Made by a program: the position numbers and the translations under genes
From: Rhodothermales bacterium
GTDB lineage: Bacteria; Bacteroidota; Rhodothermia; Rhodothermales; UBA10348
Reading direction: 5' to 3'
Length of the DNA stretch: 64,000 nucleotides
Assembly (NCBI GenBank): GCA_040221055.1
Contig: JAVJVN010000022.1
Coordinates: forward strand, 1 to 64,000
Notes under the pieces: model-generated
The model's input: the letters and a program-made list of their open reading frames with translations, nothing else
Told to the model about the DNA's origin: nothing
Database searches by the model: none
In this document: positions 25,936-33,492 of the stretch, one piece after another
How positions within the stretch are numbered: position 1 is the first letter of the stretch
How the letters are laid out: the number at the start of each line of letters is the position of its first letter

Positions 25936-27606
25936 GTGACCTGCTGCCAATTTACGTCTGTCTGTCTCGTTCTATTCGTTGGCATTTGGTCTGATGCTGA
26001 AGCACAAGACGTCAGAGATGAAACGGGTGAGTGCCTCCCGGCACTTGGCGCGGATCATTTGTCCGTCGGTAATGTCCGAGCGCTGATAACGAACAATGGA
26101 GAGCTGTTCGCGAGCCGAGACACGCTTGGTTATGAGGTGCCGCGTGGCTCAGGGCTTCACTCACTGGGAGGATTGAATCTGTGGATAGGGGGGATAGTCG
26201 ACGACCAGAAAAGTGCATCAGGGGCGGAACGAGCTGTTCAGACGGCATATGCCGAATTTTGGCCGGGTCCGATTCTTGATGACGAAAATCCACCTTCTAA
26301 TTGCAACGAGTATGACCGACTATACCGCATCGTTTACAACGATGATATCATCGGACAATTGCACCCGTCCAACGCGGTACTGACCTGGCCCACACATTTG
26401 GGTGCTAAGTACGAAAACGTGAACAAGGTTGATGAATATCAGCCACGCGATGGAGACAGACCGCTGGTCTTCGGAGACGAGATGTTGTGGTGGCTCATGA
26501 ACGACCGGGGTAATTCACATCTGAATACCAGAGGGAGGCCAGTTGGCGTTGAGGTCAGAACCATGGCATATGCCTTCGGCGTGCCCGGTACGGTTGGGAA
26601 TACAACTTTCTATCGATACGAAATCAAAAACAGGAACAGTGTACCCATAGACAGCATGTTCGTCGGTTGGAAGATAGACGGTATTGATGATCGCGCCAGT
26701 GATCCCGACAATTACATGGGCACGGACACGACATTGAGCCTCATGTACATCTACAACAGCGATGCGGATGATATCGCGTATGGCTCTCAGCCACCCGCAA
26801 TAGGTGTCTTCGTTCTAGAAAACGAGCTGAAGCGTTCATCTGGTGCTGGATACGAAAGGCGCGTTCTGGCACCCGAGTTCACATCTACTATCCCGATCTA
26901 TCCTCAGATTGGCACGGCAGTGCGAAGTGCTGACGATATGTATACTTGGCTGAATGGGCAGTGGCCAATACTTCGACATTTATCGACTCTCCCATACGAT
27001 ATGCGTGAGGGTGGAGACGGGGGGTATCTACATCCCGTTGATGGTCCATCGGTATCCTTCATGTATCCGGGAGACCCGATAAACGGAAGCTTCTGGTCCA
27101 TGATGAATACAGACGGTAATGGACACCAGGCTCGCCGTGAATACCCGGTAATGTTGGGTAGCGTCGGCCCCGTCTCGCTCCAGCCGAATGATATCCACGT
27201 CGTCACCATCGCGATTGTATGGGCGCAAGGGCAAAACAACTGGGATTCTGTTCGGAAACTTCGCGATGAAGTTGCTTACATACGCAGTATTGCCCCAATA
27301 CTGACTTCTCCCAGGTCTATTCCAAAATCGACACCTACTGAACCGTCGCTTTCGTTGTCGTTAGGTATTTTTCCCAACCCATTTCGCAGCTCAACCTCCG
27401 TTTCCTTTTCCATCCCGACTTCGGCAGACATTGAAATCAGCGTATTCGACGTACTTGGGAGACAGGTCGGATCTGTGGCTGATGGCTTCTTTGAGGTGGG
27501 TACGTACACACGGTCATTTGATGCATCCGAGCTGACGCCGGGCGTCTATTATATGCGCTTCAGTATCATCGGCAAGAGCTTCGCGCGCAGCATCGTCGTT
27601 ATGTAG
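25936..27606 (+). CDS. Secreted protein with C-terminal sorting domain, function unknown
   Basis: A 556-aa protein. The start is taken as GTG 25936, which yields a signal peptide ('CQFTSVCLVLFVGIW' then 'DAEAQ') after a GGGGA; no in-frame ATG gives a better one. The body contains 'TTFYRYEIKNRNSVPIDSMF' and 'IVWAQGQNNWDSV', a pattern seen in large secreted proteins of this bacterial group but with no assigned activity. The C-terminus 'LGIFPNPFRSSTSVSFSI' with 'VFDVLGRQVG' is a type IX sorting domain. It is the last gene of the AT-richer stretch, although its own composition is intermediate. Confidence 0.75.
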   Translation: MTCCQFTSVCLVLFVGIWSDAEAQDVRDETGECLPALGADHLSVGNVRALITNNGELFASRDTLGYEVPRGSGLHSLGGLNLWIGGIVDDQKSASGAERAVQTAYAEFWPGPILDDENPPSNCNEYDRLYRIVYNDDIIGQLHPSNAVLTWPTHLGAKYENVNKVDEYQPRDGDRPLVFGDEMLWWLMNDRGNSHLNTRGRPVGVEVRTMAYAFGVPGTVGNTTFYRYEIKNRNSVPIDSMFVGWKIDGIDDRASDPDNYMGTDTTLSLMYIYNSDADDIAYGSQPPAIGVFVLENELKRSSGAGYERRVLAPEFTSTIPIYPQIGTAVRSADDMYTWLNGQWPILRHLSTLPYDMREGGDGGYLHPVDGPSVSFMYPGDPINGSFWSMMNTDGNGHQARREYPVMLGSVGPVSLQPNDIHVVTIAIVWAQGQNNWDSVRKLRDEVAYIRSIAPILTSPRSIPKSTPTEPSLSLSLGIFPNPFRSSTSVSFSIPTSADIEISVFDVLGRQVGSVADGFFEVGTYTRSFDASELTPGVYYMRFSIIGKSFARSIVVM

Positions 27607-27707
27607 TGTTCAGCCTCTCATCAATACCGTTTGAAGGTCGCGGGAAGGGAGGAATCTGACGCCGCCTCGTGTTATCTTGGGCGACTGACACACTTCACAC
27701 ACGTGAT

Positions 27708-28325
27708 ATGGCTGGTACCTACAAAAACACATCCACTCCGAACGAACGGAAACTGAATTTCTGGGAGAAGCTGTATCTCCCCGAGGTGTTCAAGGGGCTG
27801 GGATACTCCTTCCGGAAGATCTACCAGGAGCCCATGTACACCTTCCAGTACCCGGAAGAGCAGTGGTATCCGCCGGACAGCTATCGCGGCCGACCGGTGC
27901 TGGTGGAAGAGGAGGGCAAGCCGCGTTGCGTGTCCTGCAACCTGTGTGCCCGCGCCTGCCCGCCGATGGCCATTTCCATGCAATCCGGTGAGATTGACGG
28001 CCCGAAGGAACGCGAACCGGCGTGGTTCGAAATCAACATGCTGCGCTGCATCTATTGCGGATTCTGCGAGGAAGTGTGTCCGGAAGAAGCCATTGTGATG
28101 TCCAAGGAATACGACCTCACGTTCCAGCACCGGGATGAGGCCATTTTCGGGCTCGACCGCCTGCTGGTCCCCAAGGAGCGCCTGGCCGATCGCCTGGACT
28201 ACCTGGATCGCCAGCGGAATCCACAGTACGGGTCGGATTGGTCCTACCGCAAGGACAACAACCGGCATTCGCTCCGTGACAGCCCCTTCCTGGGTGCGTT
28301 GGCCGCAGACATGCACGCGTCGTGA
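27708..28325 (+). CDS. nuoI: NADH-quinone oxidoreductase subunit I-like ferredoxin protein
   Basis: A 205-aa protein with two [4Fe-4S] motifs, '[12 protein letters not shown]' and '[12 protein letters not shown]', followed by '[11 protein letters not shown]', the NuoI pattern. In complex I this subunit carries clusters N6a and N6b between the peripheral arm and the membrane. The N-terminus '[29 protein letters not shown]' region also fits NuoI. ATG 27708 was chosen over an upstream non-ATG start. No other nuo gene lies in the window, so the subunit is encoded apart from at least its immediate partners. It overlaps the next gene's GTG by 4 nt. Confidence 0.87.
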   Translation: MAGTYKNTSTPNERKLNFWEKLYLPEVFKGLGYSFRKIYQEPMYTFQYPEEQWYPPDSYRGRPVLVEEEGKPRCVSCNLCARACPPMAISMQSGEIDGPKEREPAWFEINMLRCIYCGFCEEVCPEEAIVMSKEYDLTFQHRDEAIFGLDRLLVPKERLADRLDYLDRQRNPQYGSDWSYRKDNNRHSLRDSPFLGALAADMHAS

Positions 28326-28726
28326 GGACGGACCGGGACACCATCCTGGACCAGGTGGCGTATTTGATCGATGAACTGACCGCGCAACTCCCCCACCTGG
28401 AGCGGCTTCCGGAGGACCGGTTCACGCTCGCCCCGTTCGGCGGCCAGGGCTCCATCCGGGATCGATACGCCGACATGCTCCGCCTGGAACGCGAAGAGCA
28501 TTTGCCGCACATGGGGGCCGTGCTGCCGACCGACACGCCGGAGGACGACGCATCGACCGTTGCCATTGTGGAGGCGATCGTGGCGCACAGGGAAGCGCTG
28601 GTCCAGGTGCTCAGCAGCGCGGACGAATGGGACGAGGCGCGGGCATCGTATCTTCACCAACTGGCCATCCGGGATGCCGAGCGGCTGCGGGATGTGGCCG
28701 AGCAATTCTTCGAAATGAGGTCATAG
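28322..28726 (+). CDS. Small all-helical protein, function unknown
   Basis: A 134-aa protein starting at GTG 28322, which overlaps the nuoI stop. It is predicted almost wholly helical. '[19 protein letters not shown]' and '[20 protein letters not shown]' suggest a four-helix bundle, with a possible distant likeness to DinB-like proteins; this is not strong enough for a family call. Its stop overlaps the holA GTG by one base. The tight packing nuoI-this-holA argues that it is a real gene. Confidence 0.65.
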   Translation: MRTDRDTILDQVAYLIDELTAQLPHLERLPEDRFTLAPFGGQGSIRDRYADMLRLEREEHLPHMGAVLPTDTPEDDASTVAIVEAIVAHREALVQVLSSADEWDEARASYLHQLAIRDAERLRDVAEQFFEMRS

Positions 28727-29745
28727 TGGCCAAAGGCAACGCGTGGAAGGAATTGATGACCGCGGTCAAGGCCGGTCGGTTCGAGAATCTGTACCTGTTC
28801 CACGGGGAAGAGCGCTGGTTCATCGATACGCTCCAGCGCGCCATCATTGACGCGGCCATTCCGCCCCACGAACGGGATTTCAATTTCGACCTGCTGTACG
28901 GCGCTGAAGTCGATGCGCAGCAGGCGCTGTCAGCCTGTCAGGCGTATCCCATGATGGCGGAGCGGCGTCTGGTGGTCATCCGGGACTTCGACCAGATGAA
29001 GGACAACACGGTCTTCAAGGTGCTCGCCGAACGTCCGAATCCGGCGGCCATCGTGGTCCTGGTCTGTTCCGGAAAGCCGAACATGTCCCGGCATCCGTAC
29101 AGGGCGCTCAAGGATGCTGCCCGGGTGGAAGCCTTCAACGCCCTGTGGCCCAACGAGGTACCTCGCTGGATAGAGGTGCTGGCCCGCGAAAAGGGGTATC
29201 GCATGGACCCCAAGGCGGTACAGATGCTGGCGGATTCGGTGGGGACCTCGCTGTCGACGGCCGCCGCCGAACTGGACAAGTTGTCGGTGTACGCGGGAGA
29301 CCGGGAAGTCCTTACGGCCGATGATGTTGTCCAGGCTACCGGTCAGACCCGCGAGTTCAATGTCTTCGAATTGCAACGGGTTGTGGGCGAGGCCTGCTAT
29401 TCTGACGCACTCCGCATATCGGAACGATTGTTGCAGCAGTCTTCCAATACAAGGGGAGAGTGCGCGAGAATAATCGCGGTACTGTCTTCGTTCTTTCTGA
29501 AACTGTGGCAACTGACAGGATTGCAGAAGCAAAGAATCGCTGAAAAAGACATGGCCCGGGCGGTCGGGGTTTCGCCCTACTTCCTCAAGGACTATCTTGG
29601 TTCCCTGAGGCAATACGACCAGAATGGCCTTGATCGCGCGATTTCGTCGCTTCTTGCGGCCGACTTCGAGCTCAAGGGCGGCAGCGCCCGCGACGAGCGG
29701 ACCATCCTCCACGTCATGTTGCGCCGAATGATGATCGGCCGGTAA
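28726..29745 (+). CDS. holA: DNA polymerase III delta subunit
   Basis: A 339-aa clamp-loader subunit. It starts 'KGNAWKELMTAVKAGRFEN' and then has 'LYLFHGEERWFIDTLQRAII', the HolA beginning. The AAA+-like region has 'AYPMMAERRLVVIRDFD', and later 'LADSVGTSLSTAAAELDKLS', a family landmark. The C-terminal collar domain is present ('GVSPYFLKDYLGSLRQYDQN'). The start is GTG 28726, overlapping the upstream stop (TAGTG). Delta opens the beta sliding clamp during loading. Confidence 0.9.
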   Translation: MAKGNAWKELMTAVKAGRFENLYLFHGEERWFIDTLQRAIIDAAIPPHERDFNFDLLYGAEVDAQQALSACQAYPMMAERRLVVIRDFDQMKDNTVFKVLAERPNPAAIVVLVCSGKPNMSRHPYRALKDAARVEAFNALWPNEVPRWIEVLAREKGYRMDPKAVQMLADSVGTSLSTAAAELDKLSVYAGDREVLTADDVVQATGQTREFNVFELQRVVGEACYSDALRISERLLQQSSNTRGECARIIAVLSSFFLKLWQLTGLQKQRIAEKDMARAVGVSPYFLKDYLGSLRQYDQNGLDRAISSLLAADFELKGGSARDERTILHVMLRRMMIGR

Positions 29746-29775
29746 CGCGGACGTTTTGTCAGCATCCAAAGAACC

Positions 29776-30477
29776 ATGAGTACAAAGACTGAACAGGCTG
29801 GGACGTTGAAGAAGCGCACACTGAAGGTGAAAGCATCCGATTTCGGACTCGGGGGAAACCTGAATCCGAACAATCGGCATTACGATGCGCTCAGCCAGAT
29901 GAGTGACGAGGATCTCATGTCGCAGTTCCAGATGGGAACGGTCGAGGCCTTTGACATCCTGGTCGGTCGGTACAAGGATCCGCTGACGAATTACATCTAC
30001 CGCTTCCTCGGCGACATGAAGGAGTGTGAGGACCTGCTGCAGGAGACCTTCCTGCGCGTGTACCGGAACCGTCACTCCTACCGCCGGATTGCAAAGTTCT
30101 CGACGTGGCTGTACACGATTGCGGGCAACCTGGCCCGGTCGGAGTACCGCAAGCGCAAGCGTCGCCGTCTGTATTCCCTGCAGTCCGTGAACCGCGACGA
30201 CGAGGAATACGAGGTCGAAATCCCGGACGAGACGTTCTCCCCGGACAAGCACGCCGAGAGCACCATCCAGGATTTCTTCATCCAGGAAGCGCTCAAGCAG
30301 ATCCCCGAGGAATTCCGGGAAGTGGTCGTGCTTCGGGATGTCCAGCAGCTCGCCTACGAAGAGATTGCCGACATCACCGGTCTGCCCATGGGTACGGTCA
30401 AGAGCCGGATCAATCGTGGCCGGACGAAACTGCAGAGCCTGCTCAAGGAAGTCTACACGCCGCAGTCGGACGACTGA
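29776..30477 (+). CDS. ECF-family RNA polymerase sigma factor
   Basis: A 233-aa extracytoplasmic-function sigma factor. Region 2 is 'DILVGRYKDPLTNYIYRFL' with 'CEDLLQETFLRVYRNRHSY' and 'FSTWLYTIAGNLARSEYRKR'. Region 4 is 'LKQIPEEFREVVVLRDVQQL' followed by 'YEEIADITGLPMGTVKSRI'. It has a basic N-terminal extension of about 45 residues before region 2, longer than usual. The next gene encodes an anti-sigma-like membrane protein, the common arrangement for autoregulated ECF modules. The signal sensed is unknown. Confidence 0.92.
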   Translation: MSTKTEQAGTLKKRTLKVKASDFGLGGNLNPNNRHYDALSQMSDEDLMSQFQMGTVEAFDILVGRYKDPLTNYIYRFLGDMKECEDLLQETFLRVYRNRHSYRRIAKFSTWLYTIAGNLARSEYRKRKRRRLYSLQSVNRDDEEYEVEIPDETFSPDKHAESTIQDFFIQEALKQIPEEFREVVVLRDVQQLAYEEIADITGLPMGTVKSRINRGRTKLQSLLKEVYTPQSDD

Positions 30478-30535
30478 GGCGGGACAGGTGTTGGCGTTCG
30501 GGCCTGAAGGCTCGGGCGAAACCTTGCGCACATAT

Positions 30536-30565
30536 CGTGGTACGGAAATCAGAACACGTACCACG
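30536..30565 (+). promoter_or_regulatory. Inverted repeat just before the anti-sigma start
   Basis: CGTGGTAC (30536-30543) and GTACCACG (30558-30565) are perfect 8-base complements around a 14-nt spacer, ending 4 bp before the ATG at 30570. It could form an mRNA hairpin limiting anti-sigma translation, or be a dyad operator. No function is shown by sequence alone. Confidence 0.45.
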
Positions 30566-30569
30566 GCCT

Positions 30570-31205
30570 ATGCACGAAGGATACAGCCCTGATTTCCTGG
30601 AAGACCCGCTCGACGAACTCATGTGTGAGTACGTGGACGGTACCATGGATCCCGCCGTACGCGCCGCATTCGAGGAGTTCCTGGAAGCCAATCCCGAATT
30701 GCTCGAGGAAGCCAAGTGCCTCTGCCAGACGCGCGACATGCTGTGCTCGTACGGTTTCCGAAATACGCAGTCAAGCCAGTGTCAAATGCGCCGGCGCGTC
30801 GTTGACGAAATCGGTCGCAAGGATCGGTCCGAGAAAGTGATTGCGGACAGGTTGGCGAATATTGCGCTGGTGACTTCGGCGGTCGGGCTGGTACTGATTT
30901 TCGGAATGATGGTCGGGTTGACCAACGATGCCGTGCCGGTCGTGGTCGGAGAGCAGGTGGCGTCGGAAGAGCCGGAAACGCCCGTGGACAGCATGGTTCA
31001 GCCGGTCGATGCGCATTTTGGACTGTCGGGCGGTGTTCCGCTTGAATGGAGAATCGACCAATCCCGCACCGGACTGGTTGCCCCGATATCCTCCCTGCCC
31101 GTACTTTCCTCGTCTGTCCACATGACCCCGTCCGTGTCGCGGGCCCGATCGGGCTTCCAGACGGCATCGGCCGCGGTTTCGGCTTCGGCCTCGGGGTCCA
31201 GGTAG
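30570..31205 (+). CDS. Probable anti-sigma factor, single-pass membrane protein
   Basis: A 211-aa protein downstream of the ECF sigma gene. The N-terminal cytosolic part 'LDELMCEYVDGTMDPAVRAA' followed by 'FLEANPELLEEAKCLC' resembles a zinc-finger anti-sigma (ZAS) domain, but the usual His-x3-Cys-x2-Cys is not intact, so zinc binding is doubtful. One transmembrane helix lies near residues 95-115 ('IALVTSAVGLVLIFGMMVGL'). The outer part is short, Ser/Pro-rich and of low complexity. The open frame continues upstream into the sigma gene, but ATG 30570 is the first plausible start. Confidence 0.7.
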   Translation: MHEGYSPDFLEDPLDELMCEYVDGTMDPAVRAAFEEFLEANPELLEEAKCLCQTRDMLCSYGFRNTQSSQCQMRRRVVDEIGRKDRSEKVIADRLANIALVTSAVGLVLIFGMMVGLTNDAVPVVVGEQVASEEPETPVDSMVQPVDAHFGLSGGVPLEWRIDQSRTGLVAPISSLPVLSSSVHMTPSVSRARSGFQTASAAVSASASGSR

Positions 31206-31247
31206 GTCAGACGGCCTTTCAGTTTTTTTCCGGTCTCCACCGAGTCC

Positions 31248-31321
31248 GGGCCCTTAGCTCAGCGGTTCAGAGCGCTCGCCTCACACGCGAGAGGTCACAG
31301 GTTCGAATCCCGTAGGGCCCA
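31248..31321 (+). tRNA. tRNA-Val (anticodon CAC)
   Basis: A complete cloverleaf can be drawn: acceptor GGGCCCT pairing with AGGGCCC, a D arm GCTC/GAGC, an anticodon stem CTCGC/GCGAG with loop CTCACAC (anticodon CAC, reading GUG), and a T arm ending in GGTTCGAATCCC. The discriminator base is A and the CCA end is not encoded. An intrinsic terminator follows directly. Confidence 0.96.
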
Positions 31322-31322
31322 C

Positions 31323-31357
31323 AAAAAATCCACCCTTTTCGGGGTGGATTTTTTTTT
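31323..31357 (+). terminator. Intrinsic terminator after tRNA-Val
   Basis: ATCCACCC, a TTTTCG loop and GGGTGGAT are followed by a run of T. The left arm is preceded by A6, so the stem can extend and the structure may also act in the opposite direction for the convergent lipoprotein gene. Confidence 0.9.
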
Positions 31358-31464
31358 GGCCCGGAGGGTGAGAACCGTACCCGAGGGAGGTTCAAACGAG
31401 CGGGCTGGGCGTCTGGAAGCCGACAGGAGGTTCGTCCTCGACTTCTTCAACAGCCTTCCAGAGG

Positions 31465-32736
31465 TTATCGGGCCGACACGATCGTCATGACATTGGCCGT
31501 GAATTCGGCGTTGCCGGAGGCCTGGATGGAGGAGTTGGACTCCAACGCGGCCTTGGCTTCCGATTCGAACTGCGCCTTGGCGTCAATGATGGCATCCACA
31601 CTCGAAGACGAATTAACCTGAGCGTTGAACGCGGCCCGGGCATTGCCGAGTGCACCGGAGACGAGGGCCGAGAGGTCGAGACCAAGATTCAACCCACCGT
31701 TGACTTCGACGGCCACATCACTGGCGAAATCATCCCAGGCGGCGTTCATTTCCGCCTCGGACTGGGCCGAAAGGAGGGATGCGCGCAGGGCAGCAGCAGA
31801 ACTGGCCACGGCCGTAGCTCGGGCCGATGCGGTTGCGTGTCCCTGGAAGGCCGATACGACGGCTTCTCCTGTGGCGTCGGCCTCAAGCAGATGAGCCCGC
31901 TGACGCAGGGCAAACCGAGCCTGGGCGGAGAGTCCACTGGACAGGGCTTCAAGCGTGATCCGGGCTACCTGACGCGAATGTGCACTCGTTTCAGCGTCCA
32001 CTCCGGCGTCCGTATGGACGGATGCCATGGACGATTCAAATGCCGCCATGGCATTGGCGCGGGCCTGGGCCGTCGCATCCGCATGCAGGCTGGATTGGAG
32101 CTCACCGAATACACGGGCCTTTTCCGACACCATGAGTTCAAGGGTCGCGTCCGACTCGTTGGCCTGGTGACGCATCCAGCGCCCTTCGGCCTCTACGGCT
32201 GCACGGATGGCTGCGGCAATCTGGGCGTTCGTGGTCGCGCTGGATTGGAGGTCGGCGGCAGCACGACTGTCCACGAACAGTGCGACGTCGGCTGGCGTGA
32301 CGGGTTCGTTGTTACCGTCCTGCTGCTTGGCCGCAACATACACATCAGCCTCGGCGGTGGTCTCTGCGTTGATGTTCATGGCCGAGACCGCCCGGGCAGT
32401 GCCGTTGGCCGTCGCCAATGTCCGTCCTTCAAAACCGTTTTTGGTGGCGACGACCATCATGACGTCGGCATCGGCCTGGGTCTCCAGGGTATAGGTGCCG
32501 TTTTCGTCGGTGGTCGTTTCACCTTCGGAAGGCTGGACAGCACCGCTGTCGTCGATTTCACGGGCCGAAACCTTGGCATTCTCTACGTCGCCCTGTTTGG
32601 CGACGGCATTCTCGTCCGTGACCCGGCCCGTGATGACCGTGGTTTCGGAGGAGGAATCAGCCGGATTGGAATCACTGTCGCAACCCGCAAACAGCAGGCC
32701 GGCCATCAAGATGGGGGCAAAAAGTATTCTACGCAT
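31465..32736 (-). CDS. Ala-rich helical lipoprotein with carboxypeptidase-regulatory-like domain
   Basis: A 423-aa predicted lipoprotein: the signal peptide ends in lipobox 'LLFAGC'. Residues about 33-120 look like a carboxypeptidase-regulatory-like beta domain ('ITGRVTDENAVAKQGDVENA', 'TTDENGTYTLETQADADVM'). The rest (about 150-423) is extremely Ala/Ser-rich and should be helical ('AHSRQVARITLEALSSGLSA', 'SARATAVASSAAALRASLLS'). No family was recognised for that half. It lies downstream of a two-component pair on the same strand, separated by 120 bp containing a 22-bp palindrome, so it is a possible target of that system. Confidence 0.75.
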   Translation of the reverse strand: MRRILFAPILMAGLLFAGCDSDSNPADSSSETTVITGRVTDENAVAKQGDVENAKVSAREIDDSGAVQPSEGETTTDENGTYTLETQADADVMMVVATKNGFEGRTLATANGTARAVSAMNINAETTAEADVYVAAKQQDGNNEPVTPADVALFVDSRAAADLQSSATTNAQIAAAIRAAVEAEGRWMRHQANESDATLELMVSEKARVFGELQSSLHADATAQARANAMAAFESSMASVHTDAGVDAETSAHSRQVARITLEALSSGLSAQARFALRQRAHLLEADATGEAVVSAFQGHATASARATAVASSAAALRASLLSAQSEAEMNAAWDDFASDVAVEVNGGLNLGLDLSALVSGALGNARAAFNAQVNSSSSVDAIIDAKAQFESEAKAALESNSSIQASGNAEFTANVMTIVSAR

Positions 32737-32841
32737 GGATACACCGTGGGATTGTTCAACAAGTTGTGACCATGTTATCGCACGGGGAGCATGTGGCTCT
32801 ATCGGCAGAGTCGGAATCCGGCGTCAGACTGCACCGGTTCT

Positions 32842-32863
32842 GGTGTAGGAATATTCCTACACC
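32842..32863. promoter_or_regulatory. Perfect 22-bp palindrome
   Basis: GGTGTAGGAAT is followed at once by its exact reverse complement. The palindrome spans the stop codon of the response-regulator gene and lies about 106 bp upstream of the lipoprotein ATG. It lacks a loop and a T run, which suits a protein-binding dyad better than a terminator. Confidence 0.5.
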
Positions 32864-33492
32864 GGCCCGAAGAGGTCGTGCTGCATGGCGTACTTGACCA
32901 GTTCGGCGTTGGAATCCAGGTGCAGTTTCTCCAGGATGCGCGAGCGGTAGGTGCTCACCGTCTTGACACTCACGTTCAGTTGCTCTCCGATCCGGGTCAG
33001 GGAGTGACCGTTCACAATGCCGTGAAGCACATCGAACTCCCGATCGGACAGGGAGGCGTGCAACGGGGTGTCGTTCGGGTCGTCAAGTACGTCGAGCAAT
33101 TTTTCAGCCAGGGTCGGCGAAATGTACCGCCGGCCGTCCGCTACCCGGGCCACCGCATCCAACAACGTATCCGGAGCCGTGCCCTTGGCGACATATCCCG
33201 CCGCGCCCGCCCGCAACACGCGCACGCCGTACTGCTCCTCATCGTGCATGCTGAGGACAAGCACGGGTGTATCCGGATACGCCGAGATGATATGCTCGAG
33301 TACCTGGAAGCCCGACATTTCCGGCATGTTCAGGTCCAGGACGACCACGTCAAACCGATCCCGGGCGAGGGCGTCCAGGACCTCCTGGCCTGACCCGGCC
33401 TCCGCAATCCGCGCAATCAGGTCCGACTCCAGCAGAATCTGGGCCAGTCCTTTCCGGACGATGGCATGGTCGTCTGCAATCAGGATGTTCAT
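32857..33492 (-). CDS. NarL/FixJ-family response regulator
   Basis: A 211-aa regulator. The receiver has 'ILIADDHAIVRKGLAQILLE' and a phospho-Asp in 'VVVLDLNMPEMSG', with 'LVLSMHDE' and 'GAAGYVAKGT' in the expected places. The C-terminal LuxR-type helix-turn-helix reads 'SLSDREFDVLHGIVNG' and 'LNVSVKTVSTYRSRILEKL'. ATG 33492 overlaps the stop of the upstream histidine kinase gene as ATGA. It is almost certainly phosphorylated by that kinase. A 22-bp palindrome overlaps its 3' end. Confidence 0.93.
   Translation of the reverse strand: MNILIADDHAIVRKGLAQILLESDLIARIAEAGSGQEVLDALARDRFDVVVLDLNMPEMSGFQVLEHIISAYPDTPVLVLSMHDEEQYGVRVLRAGAAGYVAKGTAPDTLLDAVARVADGRRYISPTLAEKLLDVLDDPNDTPLHASLSDREFDVLHGIVNGHSLTRIGEQLNVSVKTVSTYRSRILEKLHLDSNAELVKYAMQHDLFGPV

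Noticed and set aside
23292-27707. Prophage as an explanation for the S74 tail-fibre-like gene
   Set aside because: No capsid, portal, terminase, integrase or other tail gene is nearby, and the protein has an export signal.
28930-30564. A 544-codon minus-strand open frame
   Set aside because: Antisense to holA and the ECF sigma gene; no recognisable domain.
31380-31460. TCTGGAAG...CTTCCAGA inverted repeat past the Ala-rich lipoprotein stop
   Set aside because: Only 8 bp with a loop of about 40 nt and no T run; too weak to call.
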